A stretch of 64,000 nt of DNA from Bacteroidales bacterium (GTDB lineage: Bacteria; Bacteroidota; Bacteroidia; Bacteroidales; 4484-276): positions 104,664 to 168,663 of the forward strand of contig DASRND010000025.1 of the NCBI GenBank assembly GCA_035647615.1, written 5' to 3'. This document shows positions 51,627-59,836 of the stretch, one piece after another. How positions within the stretch are numbered: the first letter of the stretch is position 1; each line of letters opens with the position of its first letter. Below the pieces are notes generated by a model, which had not been told where the DNA came from, made no database searches, and saw only the letters and a program-made list of their open reading frames with translations. A program made the translations under genes and the position numbers.

Positions 51627-54050
51627 GTGATATTTCCGGGAAATTTTGAAGAGAAGATAGGTTTTGATCAGATTCGAAACATGCTCCGATCAGATTGCGT
51701 AAGCACAATGGGTGAGGAATATGTGGATAACATCCGGTTTGAAACCAATTACGAAACCATTCGTTTGCAACTGGAACAAACCGAAGAGTTCAGGCAATTG
51801 TTGCTTTTTGGAAAAACATTTCCGGCCCAGAATTATTTTAATCTTGTCCCCGACCTGCAGCGCATCAGTCTGCCGGGAACGCACCTGCTGCAGGAAACGC
51901 TTTTTGATCTGAAATCGTCGTTGCAGACGCTGCTCGAAATCATCACCTACCTGCGTGAGCTTGATGAAAAAAAGTTTCCGCGACTAAAATCTTTGGTTCG
52001 GGATATTACCATCGAAAACGAACTTCTGCGCGCCATCCATCGCATCATGGACGATCGGGGGCGCATCAAGGATTTGGCCAGCGAAAAGCTGAAGGAGATA
52101 CGTCAGCGCTTGCTTCGGCTTGCCGGCGAAGTGGACAAAAGCATCCGCAACATCCTTTTGCAGGCGCGAAAAAGTGGCTGGGTTAACCCAAATGACGAAG
52201 TCACCATTCGCAACGGGCGCACGGTGATTCCGGTTCCGGCCACGCACAAACGCAAGATCAGAGGTTTTATCCACGACGAATCGGCTACCGGCCAAACGGT
52301 TTACATCGAACCCGCCGAAGCGCTCGAGACCAACAATGAGATAAAAGAACTCGAAAACGCCGAGAAACGCGAGATCACCAAAATCCTCATTGTCTTCACC
52401 GACTATCTGCGGCCACAGGCACCCGAAGTTATTCGCTCCTATTATTTTATGGGCGAGGTCGATTTTATCAGGGCACGTGCTTCGCTGGCGTTGGTGCTGC
52501 AGGCCGGGCTGCCCATCCTCAACGATTTCCCTGTTGTTTCGTGGCGCGATGTGCGTCACCCGTTGCTTTTTCTGGCACACCAAAAACAGAAAAAAAGTAT
52601 CGTACCGCTGGATATTGATCTTAATAAAGACCAACGCATTCTGGTAATCTCCGGTCCCAATGCCGGCGGCAAATCGGTGTGCCTGAAAACGGTGGGATTG
52701 CTGCAATATATGGTGCAATGCGGATTGTTAGTTCCCATGCGCGAGACTTCCGAGGTGGGCGTCTTTAAGGATTTGTTTATAGACATTGGCGACGAGCAAT
52801 CGCTCGAAAACGATCTGAGCACCTACACCTCGCATTTGCGCAACATGAAGCATTTTTCACTGAAAGCCGGCAACCGCAGCCTGTTTTTGATAGATGAACT
52901 GGGAACCGGAACGGAGCCACAGGTAGGCGGCGCCATTGCCGAAGCTGTGCTCGAACATTTGAATAGCAAAGGCGCTTTTGGCGTGGTAACGACGCACTAC
53001 ACCAATCTGAAGTTGCTGGCCGACAAAACGCCCGGATTGGTGAACGGTGCCATGCTTTTCGACACCAAAAAGATGCAGCCGCTTTTCCAGCTACAAATGG
53101 GAAATCCGGGCAGTTCTTTTGCTTTTGAGATGGCGCGCAAAACGGGTTTCCCATGGTACATCCTGCGCAGCGCTGAGAAAAAAGCAGGCAAGTCTCAGGT
53201 GAAATTCGATCGGCAGTTGCAGCAACTCGAGGTGGAGAAGCGGCAGGTGGCCGAAAAACAAAAGGAGCTGGAAGCACTCGAAAAAAAGACCAGCGAATCA
53301 TTGGCCAAATACACCACGCTGCTCGAAACGCTCGAAACCAACAAGGCAAAATTGCTTGCCAAAGCACGCAAAGAAGCAGCGCAGATCGTTGATGGCAGCA
53401 ACAAGCTTATTGAGAATACCATCCGTGAGATAAAAGAAGCCCAGGCCGAAAAGAAACAGACACGCCTAATCAGGCAGCGGCTTGAGGAGGAGGGCGACAA
53501 GGTGCAGCAGCAGGCCGCACCGGCTCCCGAAACGAAACCGCCATCCAAACCTAAAAAGGCAAAAACGCCTGCAAAAGAAAGTCGCATCCTGGTGGGAAAC
53601 CGGGTGCGCATCCCGCCACAGGTTACCGTGGGCGAAGTGATCGAACTTGCCGGCGGCGAGGCGGTGGTGAGCTTTGGCAGCGTGATGATGAGGGTGCCGG
53701 TGGTTCAGCTGGTGAATGTGGGCGAAGAAGAATATCACCAAAAGGTGGTAATGCGCCGCAGGTCGTATGGCCATATTGTGGATGAACTCAACACGAAGAT
53801 GACGGATTTTAGGCTGACCCTCGACCTGCGCGGCAAGCGTGCCGAAGAATCCATCGGTGAACTTCAAAAATATCTCGACGATGCTATGCTGCTTTCCATC
53901 AAAGAAGTGCGCATACTGCACGGCAAAGGCAACGGCATTTTGCGCGACATCATCCGCGAGCAGTTGCGTGGACATTCTGAAGTAAAACAGTATAACGATG
54001 AGAAGGTGGAAATGGGCGGCAGCGGAATCACGGTAGTGATACTAAAGTGA
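51627..54050 (+). CDS. mutS2: Endonuclease MutS2
   Basis: MutS-family protein of 807 residues with a Smr endonuclease domain. It acts on recombination intermediates or collided ribosomes and lacks the mismatch-binding domain of MutS. The ATPase has GPNAGGKS (Walker A, near 343), FLIDELGTGTEP (Walker B) and VTTHYTNLK. A coiled coil covers about 520-630 and a linker of Pro/Lys follows (about 635-655). The Smr domain ends the protein, with the LDLRG motif near 730 and HGKG near 765. The length is typical. The start is a GTG, 17 bases after a -7 element. It is preceded by repeat-rich DNA and followed by a small gene with its own start. Confidence 0.95.
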   Translation: MIFPGNFEEKIGFDQIRNMLRSDCVSTMGEEYVDNIRFETNYETIRLQLEQTEEFRQLLLFGKTFPAQNYFNLVPDLQRISLPGTHLLQETLFDLKSSLQTLLEIITYLRELDEKKFPRLKSLVRDITIENELLRAIHRIMDDRGRIKDLASEKLKEIRQRLLRLAGEVDKSIRNILLQARKSGWVNPNDEVTIRNGRTVIPVPATHKRKIRGFIHDESATGQTVYIEPAEALETNNEIKELENAEKREITKILIVFTDYLRPQAPEVIRSYYFMGEVDFIRARASLALVLQAGLPILNDFPVVSWRDVRHPLLFLAHQKQKKSIVPLDIDLNKDQRILVISGPNAGGKSVCLKTVGLLQYMVQCGLLVPMRETSEVGVFKDLFIDIGDEQSLENDLSTYTSHLRNMKHFSLKAGNRSLFLIDELGTGTEPQVGGAIAEAVLEHLNSKGAFGVVTTHYTNLKLLADKTPGLVNGAMLFDTKKMQPLFQLQMGNPGSSFAFEMARKTGFPWYILRSAEKKAGKSQVKFDRQLQQLEVEKRQVAEKQKELEALEKKTSESLAKYTTLLETLETNKAKLLAKARKEAAQIVDGSNKLIENTIREIKEAQAEKKQTRLIRQRLEEEGDKVQQQAAPAPETKPPSKPKKAKTPAKESRILVGNRVRIPPQVTVGEVIELAGGEAVVSFGSVMMRVPVVQLVNVGEEEYHQKVVMRRRSYGHIVDELNTKMTDFRLTLDLRGKRAEESIGELQKYLDDAMLLSIKEVRILHGKGNGILRDIIREQLRGHSEVKQYNDEKVEMGGSGITVVILK

Positions 54051-54124
54051 TTTACCCGGCGTTTTTAAAAGCAAACATTTTTAGCCCTTACCTGTTTGGA
54101 GTGTTTGATTAAAAAAAACAACTT

Positions 54125-54379
54125 ATGACTGAAAATAAGAACAGAACTTTTAAAGAGCGATTTTTTGCAATCCTGCCTTTGCCCTCACTCATCGGCCTGA
54201 TAGCGGGAGCTGTGGGTGGCTGGATTTATTACACCGAGATGGGCTGCACCAGCGGCACCTGCGCCATCACCTCCAATCCCTACATGAGTATTATTTGGGG
54301 AGCTTTGATGGGATATTTAATTGGTGGTTTTTTTATAAAAAAGAAAACGGTGAGCAAGCCGGCCTCAAAAGATTCTTAA
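54125..54379 (+). CDS. DUF6132 family small membrane protein
   Basis: Protein of 84 residues with two hydrophobic helices (about 17-37 and 52-72), joined by a loop YYTEMGCTSGTCAITSNPYM with two Cys. The motif CTSGTCAITSNP is the mark of DUF6132 (YtfJ/YedE-adjacent type) proteins. It is an inner-membrane protein of unknown function. The end overlaps the convergent YjbR gene by four bases. It follows mutS2 by 74 bases and could be read through from it. Confidence 0.82.
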   Translation: MTENKNRTFKERFFAILPLPSLIGLIAGAVGGWIYYTEMGCTSGTCAITSNPYMSIIWGALMGYLIGGFFIKKKTVSKPASKDS

Positions 54380-54744
54380 CCATCTGCTTCTTTCAGCATT
54401 TCTTTTTGTTTTCGTGTAAAGCCTGCCACCACCAGATTGTAAGAGTCGTCGATCCATTGTTCCACATGTCGCCGACTTGGAGCCTGCCCGGCGATGACGC
54501 TATTCCAGTGTTTTTTGTTGAAATGCCACGCAGGGACAACAGCCGAAGGAAAATGTTCGCGCAGGCTGATAGCTTTCTCCGGATCGCATTTGAGCGCTAC
54601 CTTGCATTCGGTTTCGTCCAGAGGAACCACAGCAAACATTTTCTCACAAACCTTGAATACCAGCGTCACCTCATCAAAAGGAGTGCTCTCGGTTACACAT
54701 GGCTTTTTTAGGCAATAGTCGCGGATTTCTTCAACATTCATCAT
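54376..54744 (-). CDS. MmcQ/YjbR family protein
   Basis: Cytoplasmic protein of 122 residues of the MmcQ/YjbR family, with a CyaY-like fold and possible DNA binding. Typical are the start VEEIRDYCLKKPCVTESTPF, VFKVCEKMFAVVPLDE, LREHFPSAVVPAWHFNKKHWNSV, the AWHFNKKHW element and SYNLVVAGFTRKQK. Role is unknown, although the family name derives from a mitomycin C cluster protein. It overlaps the DUF6132 gene end by four bases on the opposite strand and has no operon partner. Confidence 0.88.
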   Translation of the reverse strand: MMNVEEIRDYCLKKPCVTESTPFDEVTLVFKVCEKMFAVVPLDETECKVALKCDPEKAISLREHFPSAVVPAWHFNKKHWNSVIAGQAPSRRHVEQWIDDSYNLVVAGFTRKQKEMLKEADG

Positions 54745-54794
54745 CGGTTTTTACAATTTATGGATGTGTCTTTTTCTTTCTTAAAAAAGCATAT

Positions 54795-54827
54795 TTTGCG
54801 AAGCTAAAATTTTTTGCAGTACTTTTG
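54795..54827 (+). promoter_or_regulatory. Promoter of T9SS cargo gene at 54912
   Basis: TTTG at 54795-54798 and TACTTTTG at 54820-54827 with a 21-base spacer, close to the Bacteroidota -33/-7 consensus. Confidence 0.7.
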
Positions 54828-54911
54828 TAACAATTTTATAAACTAATCGTCAAAACGAATACTGGCATAAATATTGAAACTGAAAACGCACTAATTTTAA
54901 ATACTAATATT

Positions 54912-55649
54912 ATGAAAAACGTATTACTTTCCTCACTATTTTTAGTCGCATTTGTTTTTGGGGCTTTTGCTCAGCAGATGCAAATCACACACGAAGGTCA
55001 GGTCATTCCGTCGGGCAATACTATCACCATTCCCGGTGACCCGTCGCAGCCGGAACTGATGGCTGCACTTTCCATCAAAAATCTTTCAAGTACCGAAACT
55101 TTAATGGTTAAAGTACGCAAAATTGTGGTTGACACTATTCCTGGTACAAACAACTATTACTGTTGGGGCGCATGCTTTCCAAGTTTTGTGTACCTCTCAC
55201 CAACGGTAGTCCCTATTTTCCCTGGAACGGTTAACATCGAATTTAGTGCTCACTATGAACCCAAAGAACACAACGGTATCACCAGAATGATTTACAGCTT
55301 TTTTGATGAAAACAATGTGAATGATTCGGTTTGGGTTGAAGTGCATTACTTTGCCTCCGGTATTGGTATCGCTGATGCACCAAGCCAGCAAAACGTGGTA
55401 ATTTCCAATCCTTATCCCAACCCCGCTTCATCTCGTGTTAATTTTGATTATCAACTTCCGGCCAATGCACGTCAGGCTGTTATCAGTGTGCATTCGTTGC
55501 TGGGTAGCAAGGTAAAAGAGATTATGCTGTTTGGAACAAGCGGCAAAGTTACCTTCGACGTCAACGATCTGAAAGAGGGAATTTATTTCTACTCTATTGT
55601 AGTCGATAACAACATCATCGCAACCAAGCGTCTGGTGGTTTCGCGCTAA
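54912..55649 (+). CDS. T9SS-exported protein of unknown function
   Basis: Exported protein of 245 residues. The signal peptide covers about 1-21 (ending FGAFAQQ). The mature N-terminal part (about 25-150) is an all-beta module: QITHEGQVIPSGNTITIPG, IKNLSSTETLMVKVRKIVV. It carries a Cys pair (YYCWGACFPSF) and may be a small immunoglobulin-like domain. A type A sorting domain (NPYPNPASSRVNFDYQL...IKEGIYFYSIVVDN) ends it. Export and surface attachment by T9SS are inferred from that. No catalytic motif is seen. The gene has a good promoter and a terminator-like hairpin, so it is monocistronic. Confidence 0.85.
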   Translation: MKNVLLSSLFLVAFVFGAFAQQMQITHEGQVIPSGNTITIPGDPSQPELMAALSIKNLSSTETLMVKVRKIVVDTIPGTNNYYCWGACFPSFVYLSPTVVPIFPGTVNIEFSAHYEPKEHNGITRMIYSFFDENNVNDSVWVEVHYFASGIGIADAPSQQNVVISNPYPNPASSRVNFDYQLPANARQAVISVHSLLGSKVKEIMLFGTSGKVTFDVNDLKEGIYFYSIVVDNNIIATKRLVVSR

Positions 55650-55674
55650 GCCAACAACAAACGATATTTCAATG

Positions 55675-55709
55675 CAAAAAAACCTCTGTCGATCGGCAGG
55701 GGGTTTTTT
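55675..55709 (+). terminator. Terminator after the T9SS cargo gene
   Basis: AAAAAACCTC arm pairs with a GGGGGTTTTTT arm around a short loop, with a T run. A few wobble pairs are needed. Confidence 0.7.
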
Positions 55710-55808
55710 GTTGGCTGCCATCAGGCTATATCAGCAAAGCTGGTTCATCAAATTATCCGGCTTGATGATCCTAAAAAAACAGTGTCAACTGATGAACCTA
55801 GGCGAAAC

Positions 55809-55842
55809 AAAAAAGGACAGCATCCAATGCTGTCCTTTTTTT
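55809..55842 (-). terminator. Rho-independent terminator of metK
   Basis: Perfect 15-bp stem AAAAAAGGACAGCAT with its complement around CCA, flanked by A and T runs, 24 bases downstream of the metK stop on the minus strand. Confidence 0.93.
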
Positions 55843-55865
55843 AATTGCAGAGCCTTTGCGAAGGC

Positions 55866-57176
55866 TTATTTCAGATGATAGGCTTTTTTTACCTGTGCGA
55901 TATAGTCGAGCTTTTCCCATCCAAAAAATTGCACAGTTTTAAAGTGGTGTTGCTTGTCTTCAATGGTTCTGGTGGTTATGTCCTTATCGGTATAAAAAAC
56001 CTCTACTTCATCCGTAAACGGATCACGGCCAAAATGCCCGTAGGAAGCCGTTTTCTGGTAAATAGGATTTTTTAGTTGGAAGCGCTGGTTAATAGCGTAA
56101 GGGCGCATGTCGAAAACCTCGTGGGCAACTTTTGAAATCTCGCTATCCTTCATCACTTTTCCGTCAGCATTTTTTGCCTGAGCCGTGCCGAATGTATTTA
56201 CATAAAGCCCCACCGGTTCGGCCACGCCGATGGCATAAGCCACCTGTACCAGCACTTCGCGAGCTACGCCGGCAGCCACCAGATTTTTGGCCATGTGGCG
56301 GGCGGCGTACGCTGCCGAGCGATCCACCTTTGAAGGGTCTTTGCCCGAAAAAGCGCCGCCACCGTGAGGAGCCTTGCCGCCATAGGTGTCCACAATGATC
56401 TTGCGCCCGGTGAGGCCGGTGTCGCCGTGCGGGCCGCCAATCACAAACTTCCCCGTAGGATTTACGTGCAGTTTGTAGTCGTCTTTAAACAAATGACGAT
56501 AGCGCTCCAGCTCTTTCTTTTTGAGGACGCGTGGAATCAAAATCTTTATAACGTCCTCTTTAATTTTTGCAACCATCTTATCATCGTCGGGATCAAACGC
56601 ATCGTGTTGTGTCGAAACTACAATGGTATCGATGCGTATGGGCTGGTTTTCGTCGTCGTATTCTATGGTCACCTGCGATTTTGAGTCGGGAGCGAGATAT
56701 TTCATTTGCTGGTCTTCCCGGCGAATGGCCGCCAACTCGTACAGCAGTATTTGCGAAAGCTCGAGGGTGAGGGGCATGTAGTTGTCCGTCTCATCGGTGG
56801 CATAGCCGAACATCATTCCCTGGTCGCCGGCGCCCTGGTCTTCTTCGCGTGCGCGCACCACACCGCGATTGATGTCGTCCGACTGCTCATGGATGGCCGA
56901 GATCACGCCGCAGGAGCTGCCATCGAAATGATAGCTTTGCTTGGTGTAGCCGATCTTGTTGATTACCTCACGCGCAATCTCCTGAGCATCTATGTATCCG
57001 GTCGTGCGCACTTCGCCGCTTAGCACCGCCAAGCCGGTTGTAACAAGCGTTTCGCACGCCACCTTCGACTCTTTGTCGTGCGCCAGAAAAGCATCTACCA
57101 ATGCATCCGAAATCTGATCGGCTACCTTGTCGGGATGACCTTCGGAAACCGATTCTGATGTGAATAAGTAACTCAT
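55866..57176 (-). CDS. metK: S-adenosylmethionine synthase
   Basis: Methionine adenosyltransferase of 436 residues, making S-adenosylmethionine from methionine and ATP in the cytoplasm. The motifs [36 protein letters not shown] and [19 protein letters not shown] are the three family signatures. The length is above the usual 380-400 due to insertions. No SAM riboswitch structure is visible in the 190 bases upstream. The minus-strand -7 element TACTTTTG lies at 57335-57342, leaving a 5' leader of about 160 bases. It is followed by a strong terminator. Confidence 0.97.
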   Translation of the reverse strand: MSYLFTSESVSEGHPDKVADQISDALVDAFLAHDKESKVACETLVTTGLAVLSGEVRTTGYIDAQEIAREVINKIGYTKQSYHFDGSSCGVISAIHEQSDDINRGVVRAREEDQGAGDQGMMFGYATDETDNYMPLTLELSQILLYELAAIRREDQQMKYLAPDSKSQVTIEYDDENQPIRIDTIVVSTQHDAFDPDDDKMVAKIKEDVIKILIPRVLKKKELERYRHLFKDDYKLHVNPTGKFVIGGPHGDTGLTGRKIIVDTYGGKAPHGGGAFSGKDPSKVDRSAAYAARHMAKNLVAAGVAREVLVQVAYAIGVAEPVGLYVNTFGTAQAKNADGKVMKDSEISKVAHEVFDMRPYAINQRFQLKNPIYQKTASYGHFGRDPFTDEVEVFYTDKDITTRTIEDKQHHFKTVQFFGWEKLDYIAQVKKAYHLK

Positions 57177-57334
57177 CGTTGAATTTTTAAAATTTTTAAT
57201 AAAAAAAATGTGTGGAAAGAAGGCTGATTGGCGGATGGTAAAACGTTCTGTTTTAGCATTTTTTTAAATGGTTGCAATCAATCAAATCTTTCCATTCTAA
57301 TCGTTACCGGCATGTTGTCTTCCGGATTTGTGGG

Positions 57335-57342
57335 CAAAAGTA
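57335..57342 (-). promoter_or_regulatory. -7 element for metK
   Basis: On the minus strand TACTTTTG, matching TAnnTTTG. No -33 TTTG stands at the normal distance; a TTTG at only 11 bases is present. Confidence 0.45.
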
Positions 57343-57367
57343 ATTTTATATTTCAAATTGCAGGGTG

Positions 57368-58276
57368 TTAATTTTTGGTAAGCGACTGAAATATCTGCTC
57401 CAGAGAATCATCACGTTTTTGCAACGAAAGCACGGTGAGCTGCTCCTGCACGGCCAACTGGAAAAGGTCGGGACGCACGTCGCGGCTTGCCGTTGAGGTG
57501 ATGATCCAGCGGTTTTCGCTGTCAGGCTCCGCTTTGTGAACACCGTCAATCTTCAACAGCTTTTCGGCGTCGATCGGTTTGTCAAATTCTATCACGAGCA
57601 CCTGCTCGGCTTTTTCGGGATTTTGCAGATTGGCGGTGGTGTCGTCGGCCACTATTTTACCGTTGTTGATGATGATAACGCGCTGGCAGAGTTGCGTTAC
57701 TTCTTGCATAATGTGCGTGGAGAGCATCACCGTTTTGCGGCGGCCAATCTGCTGAATAAGCTGACGGATTTCGAGCAATTGGTTGGGGTCGAGGCCGGAG
57801 GTAGGTTCGTCGAGGATAAGAATTTCGGGGTCGTGGATGAGCGCCTGCGCCAGCCCGACACGTTGCCGGTAGCCTTTGGAAAGCGCGCCAATCCTCTTGC
57901 GGTACTCGGGTGTAATGCCGGTAAGCTCTATCATTTCATCGACGCGCTGTTTCACGTTTTTCAATTTATAAATACCCGCTACAAATTCCAGATATTCTTT
58001 CACGTACATCTCGTGATACAGCGGATTGTTTTCGGGCAGATAGCCCACAAGTCGCCGCACTTCGAGGTTATTTTCCAACACATCCATGCCATTGATGGTG
58101 GCTGCGCCAGAGGAAGCCGGGATAAACCCGGTGAGTATCTTCATCATCGTGGATTTGCCGGCGCCGTTGGGGCCGAGTAGCCCGACGATATTTCCCGGTT
58201 CGATGGTAAAAGAAACATCATCCAGCGCCTTCTGCTCGCCGTAGTATTTGGTAATGTTTTGAACGGAAATCGACAT
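57368..58276 (-). CDS. gldA: Gliding motility ABC transporter ATPase GldA
   Basis: ABC-type ATPase of 302 residues. Walker A GPNGAGKST is at 35-43; the signature LSKGYRQRVGLAQAL replaces LSGGQ, and ILILDEPTSGLDP is Walker B. The C-terminal domain (about 220-302) and GYLPENNPLYHEMYVKEYLEFVAGIY are the GldA hallmarks. GldA works with GldF/GldG as a gliding-motility transporter in Flavobacterium. Neither gldF nor gldG is adjacent here, so they may lie elsewhere or the ATPase may serve another exporter. Motility of this organism is not proven by it. Start at the ATG giving MSISVQNITK. Confidence 0.85.
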   Translation of the reverse strand: MSISVQNITKYYGEQKALDDVSFTIEPGNIVGLLGPNGAGKSTMMKILTGFIPASSGAATINGMDVLENNLEVRRLVGYLPENNPLYHEMYVKEYLEFVAGIYKLKNVKQRVDEMIELTGITPEYRKRIGALSKGYRQRVGLAQALIHDPEILILDEPTSGLDPNQLLEIRQLIQQIGRRKTVMLSTHIMQEVTQLCQRVIIINNGKIVADDTTANLQNPEKAEQVLVIEFDKPIDAEKLLKIDGVHKAEPDSENRWIITSTASRDVRPDLFQLAVQEQLTVLSLQKRDDSLEQIFQSLTKN

Positions 58277-58449
58277 ACGTGTTGGTGATTTTGTGTTGCT
58301 GCTTCGTTTTCACAAAAAACAGGCAAATTGGGGTTTTATTGTAATCAAAAAGGAAAAGCCATCCGGCTGCAATGAATTGAAATTCCAACCGCCGGTAGTC
58401 GGTGTAAACAATAACAAAAAGACATCCGGCATTAGTCGGGGTAAATATT

Positions 58450-58465
58450 CCAAATAAATTTCAAA
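58450..58465 (+). repeat. Dispersed CAAATAAATTTCAAA element, copy 6
   Basis: Core CCAAATAAATTTCAAA, followed by AAAAACTCAAACAAATCCCAG, similar to text beside the other copies. Confidence 0.6.
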
Positions 58466-58541
58466 AAAGAAAATGCAAAAACTCAAACAAATCCCAGACA
58501 TCAGATTTCAAATTACCTTTTTAATACCAAAGTCGTAAAAC

Positions 58542-58570
58542 GTAAAGACGCCCAATTTGGGCGTCTTTAC
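58542..58570 (-). terminator. Perfect hairpin, possible dnaN terminator
   Basis: GTAAAGACGCCCAA with its exact complement, separated by one base. It is downstream of dnaN on the minus strand. No clear T tract follows, so it could be a repeat. Confidence 0.5.
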
Positions 58571-58687
58571 AATTCATTCTTTTCGGAGCAAAATTAAAAA
58601 GTCGATATTTAAGATTCAGAATTTTAGAATTCAATTCGTCATTCTATTGGGCTGACTTCTCATTTCTCACCTCTTTCTACTGCCATC

Positions 58688-59815
58688 TTAGCTATTCAGC
58701 ATCACGGGCATTACCAGCATCAGGATCTCTTCGTTGTCTTGTGGTTCGTCTTCTACGGGTATGATCAGGCCGGCGCGGTTGGGTTGCGACATTTTCAGCA
58801 GCACTTCTTTGGTGTTGACATTGTTGAGCATCTCCTGCATAAATTTGGAGTTGAAACCGATTTCGAGGTCTTCGCCGTCGTAGTTGCAGCTTATGGTTTC
58901 GACAGCTTCGTTGCTATAGTCGATGTCCTCGGCCGATAGTTCCAGTAGCTGCCCCGATATTTTGAAACGTATCTGGTGGGTGCTTTGGTTGGCAAACAGC
59001 GAAACACGTTTGATGGTGTTGAGCAGCAGCGAGCGGCTTACCTGCAACCTGTTTGGGTTTTCCACAGGGATTACCGCCGGGTAGTTGGGATATTTGCCCA
59101 CGATAAGTTTACACAGCAGCTGGATATTTCCAAAAGCAAAAAAGGCATTCTTGTCGTTGTATTCCACTTTTACATCCATCTCCTCGTTGCCCAATATATT
59201 TTTGATCTGGTTGAGCGGCTTGGTGGGCAGAATGATCGAGTCGTAGTTGTCGGTGATAACATCTTTGCGGGCATAGCGAACCAGCTTGTGCGCATCAGTG
59301 GCAACCAGCGCCATGCCTTCGTCGGTAAGCTCCATCAGCACCCCCGACATAACAGGGCGTATCTCGTCGTTGCCTGCAGCAAAAGCAGTTTTACTGATGG
59401 CTTCCGAGAGGATGGTCGATTTAATGGTAAAGCTGCTGCCTTCTTCCACCTTGGGCGTTTCTGGAAACTCTTCGCCGTTGTGGCCGCTTAGTTTGTACTT
59501 ACCTCCACCGGCAGTCATTTCGATGGCGTAGGTGTCGTTGTTGGTGGTAAAGGTGATGGGTACATCCGCCAGGGTTTTTAGCGTGTCGAGCAGAATTTTG
59601 GCAGGCACGGCTATGGCTCCTTCTTCTTCGCTCATGGTAAGTTTCAGACTCACCGTCATGGTGGTTTCCAGGTCGGAAGCCGTGACCTGAAGGATGTCTT
59701 CACGGATTTCAAAAAGGAAATCGTCGAGAATTGGCAGCGTGTTGCTGGAGCTGGCCACGCCACTGATCGACTGGAGGTTTTTCAGCAGATAATTGCTGGA
59801 TACGATAAATTTCAT
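58688..59815 (-). CDS. dnaN: DNA polymerase III beta sliding clamp
   Basis: Ring-shaped processivity clamp of 375 residues, three DnaN domains in series: about 1-125 (KFIVSSNYLLKNLQSISGVASSSNTLPILDDFLF), 130-250 and 255-375 (with SRSLLLNTIKRVSLFA and the end LIIPVEDEPQDNEEILMLVMPVML). It tethers DNA polymerase III to DNA. dnaA is not adjacent, and no DnaA-box cluster is visible, so this is unlikely to be the origin. The gene starts 21 bases after the TPR gene stop on the same strand, suggesting a shared transcript. Confidence 0.96.
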   Translation of the reverse strand: MKFIVSSNYLLKNLQSISGVASSSNTLPILDDFLFEIREDILQVTASDLETTMTVSLKLTMSEEEGAIAVPAKILLDTLKTLADVPITFTTNNDTYAIEMTAGGGKYKLSGHNGEEFPETPKVEEGSSFTIKSTILSEAISKTAFAAGNDEIRPVMSGVLMELTDEGMALVATDAHKLVRYARKDVITDNYDSIILPTKPLNQIKNILGNEEMDVKVEYNDKNAFFAFGNIQLLCKLIVGKYPNYPAVIPVENPNRLQVSRSLLLNTIKRVSLFANQSTHQIRFKISGQLLELSAEDIDYSNEAVETISCNYDGEDLEIGFNSKFMQEMLNNVNTKEVLLKMSQPNRAGLIIPVEDEPQDNEEILMLVMPVMLNS

Positions 59816-59836
59816 TTTCTATGTTGATTTTGATGA

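Larger units (their letters stand above)
58277..58687. other. Repeat-bearing gap between gldA and dnaN
   Basis: Holds a CAAATAAATTTCAAA core at 58450-58465 and a perfect 14-bp inverted repeat (58542-58555 and 58557-58570). Two GTAGTCGG-like strings (58397 and 58434 regions) are also seen. No coding frame is supported. Confidence 0.5.

Noticed and set aside
57177..57367. SAM riboswitch upstream of metK
   Set aside because: No SAM-I, SAM-II or similar conserved core could be found by eye in this leader.
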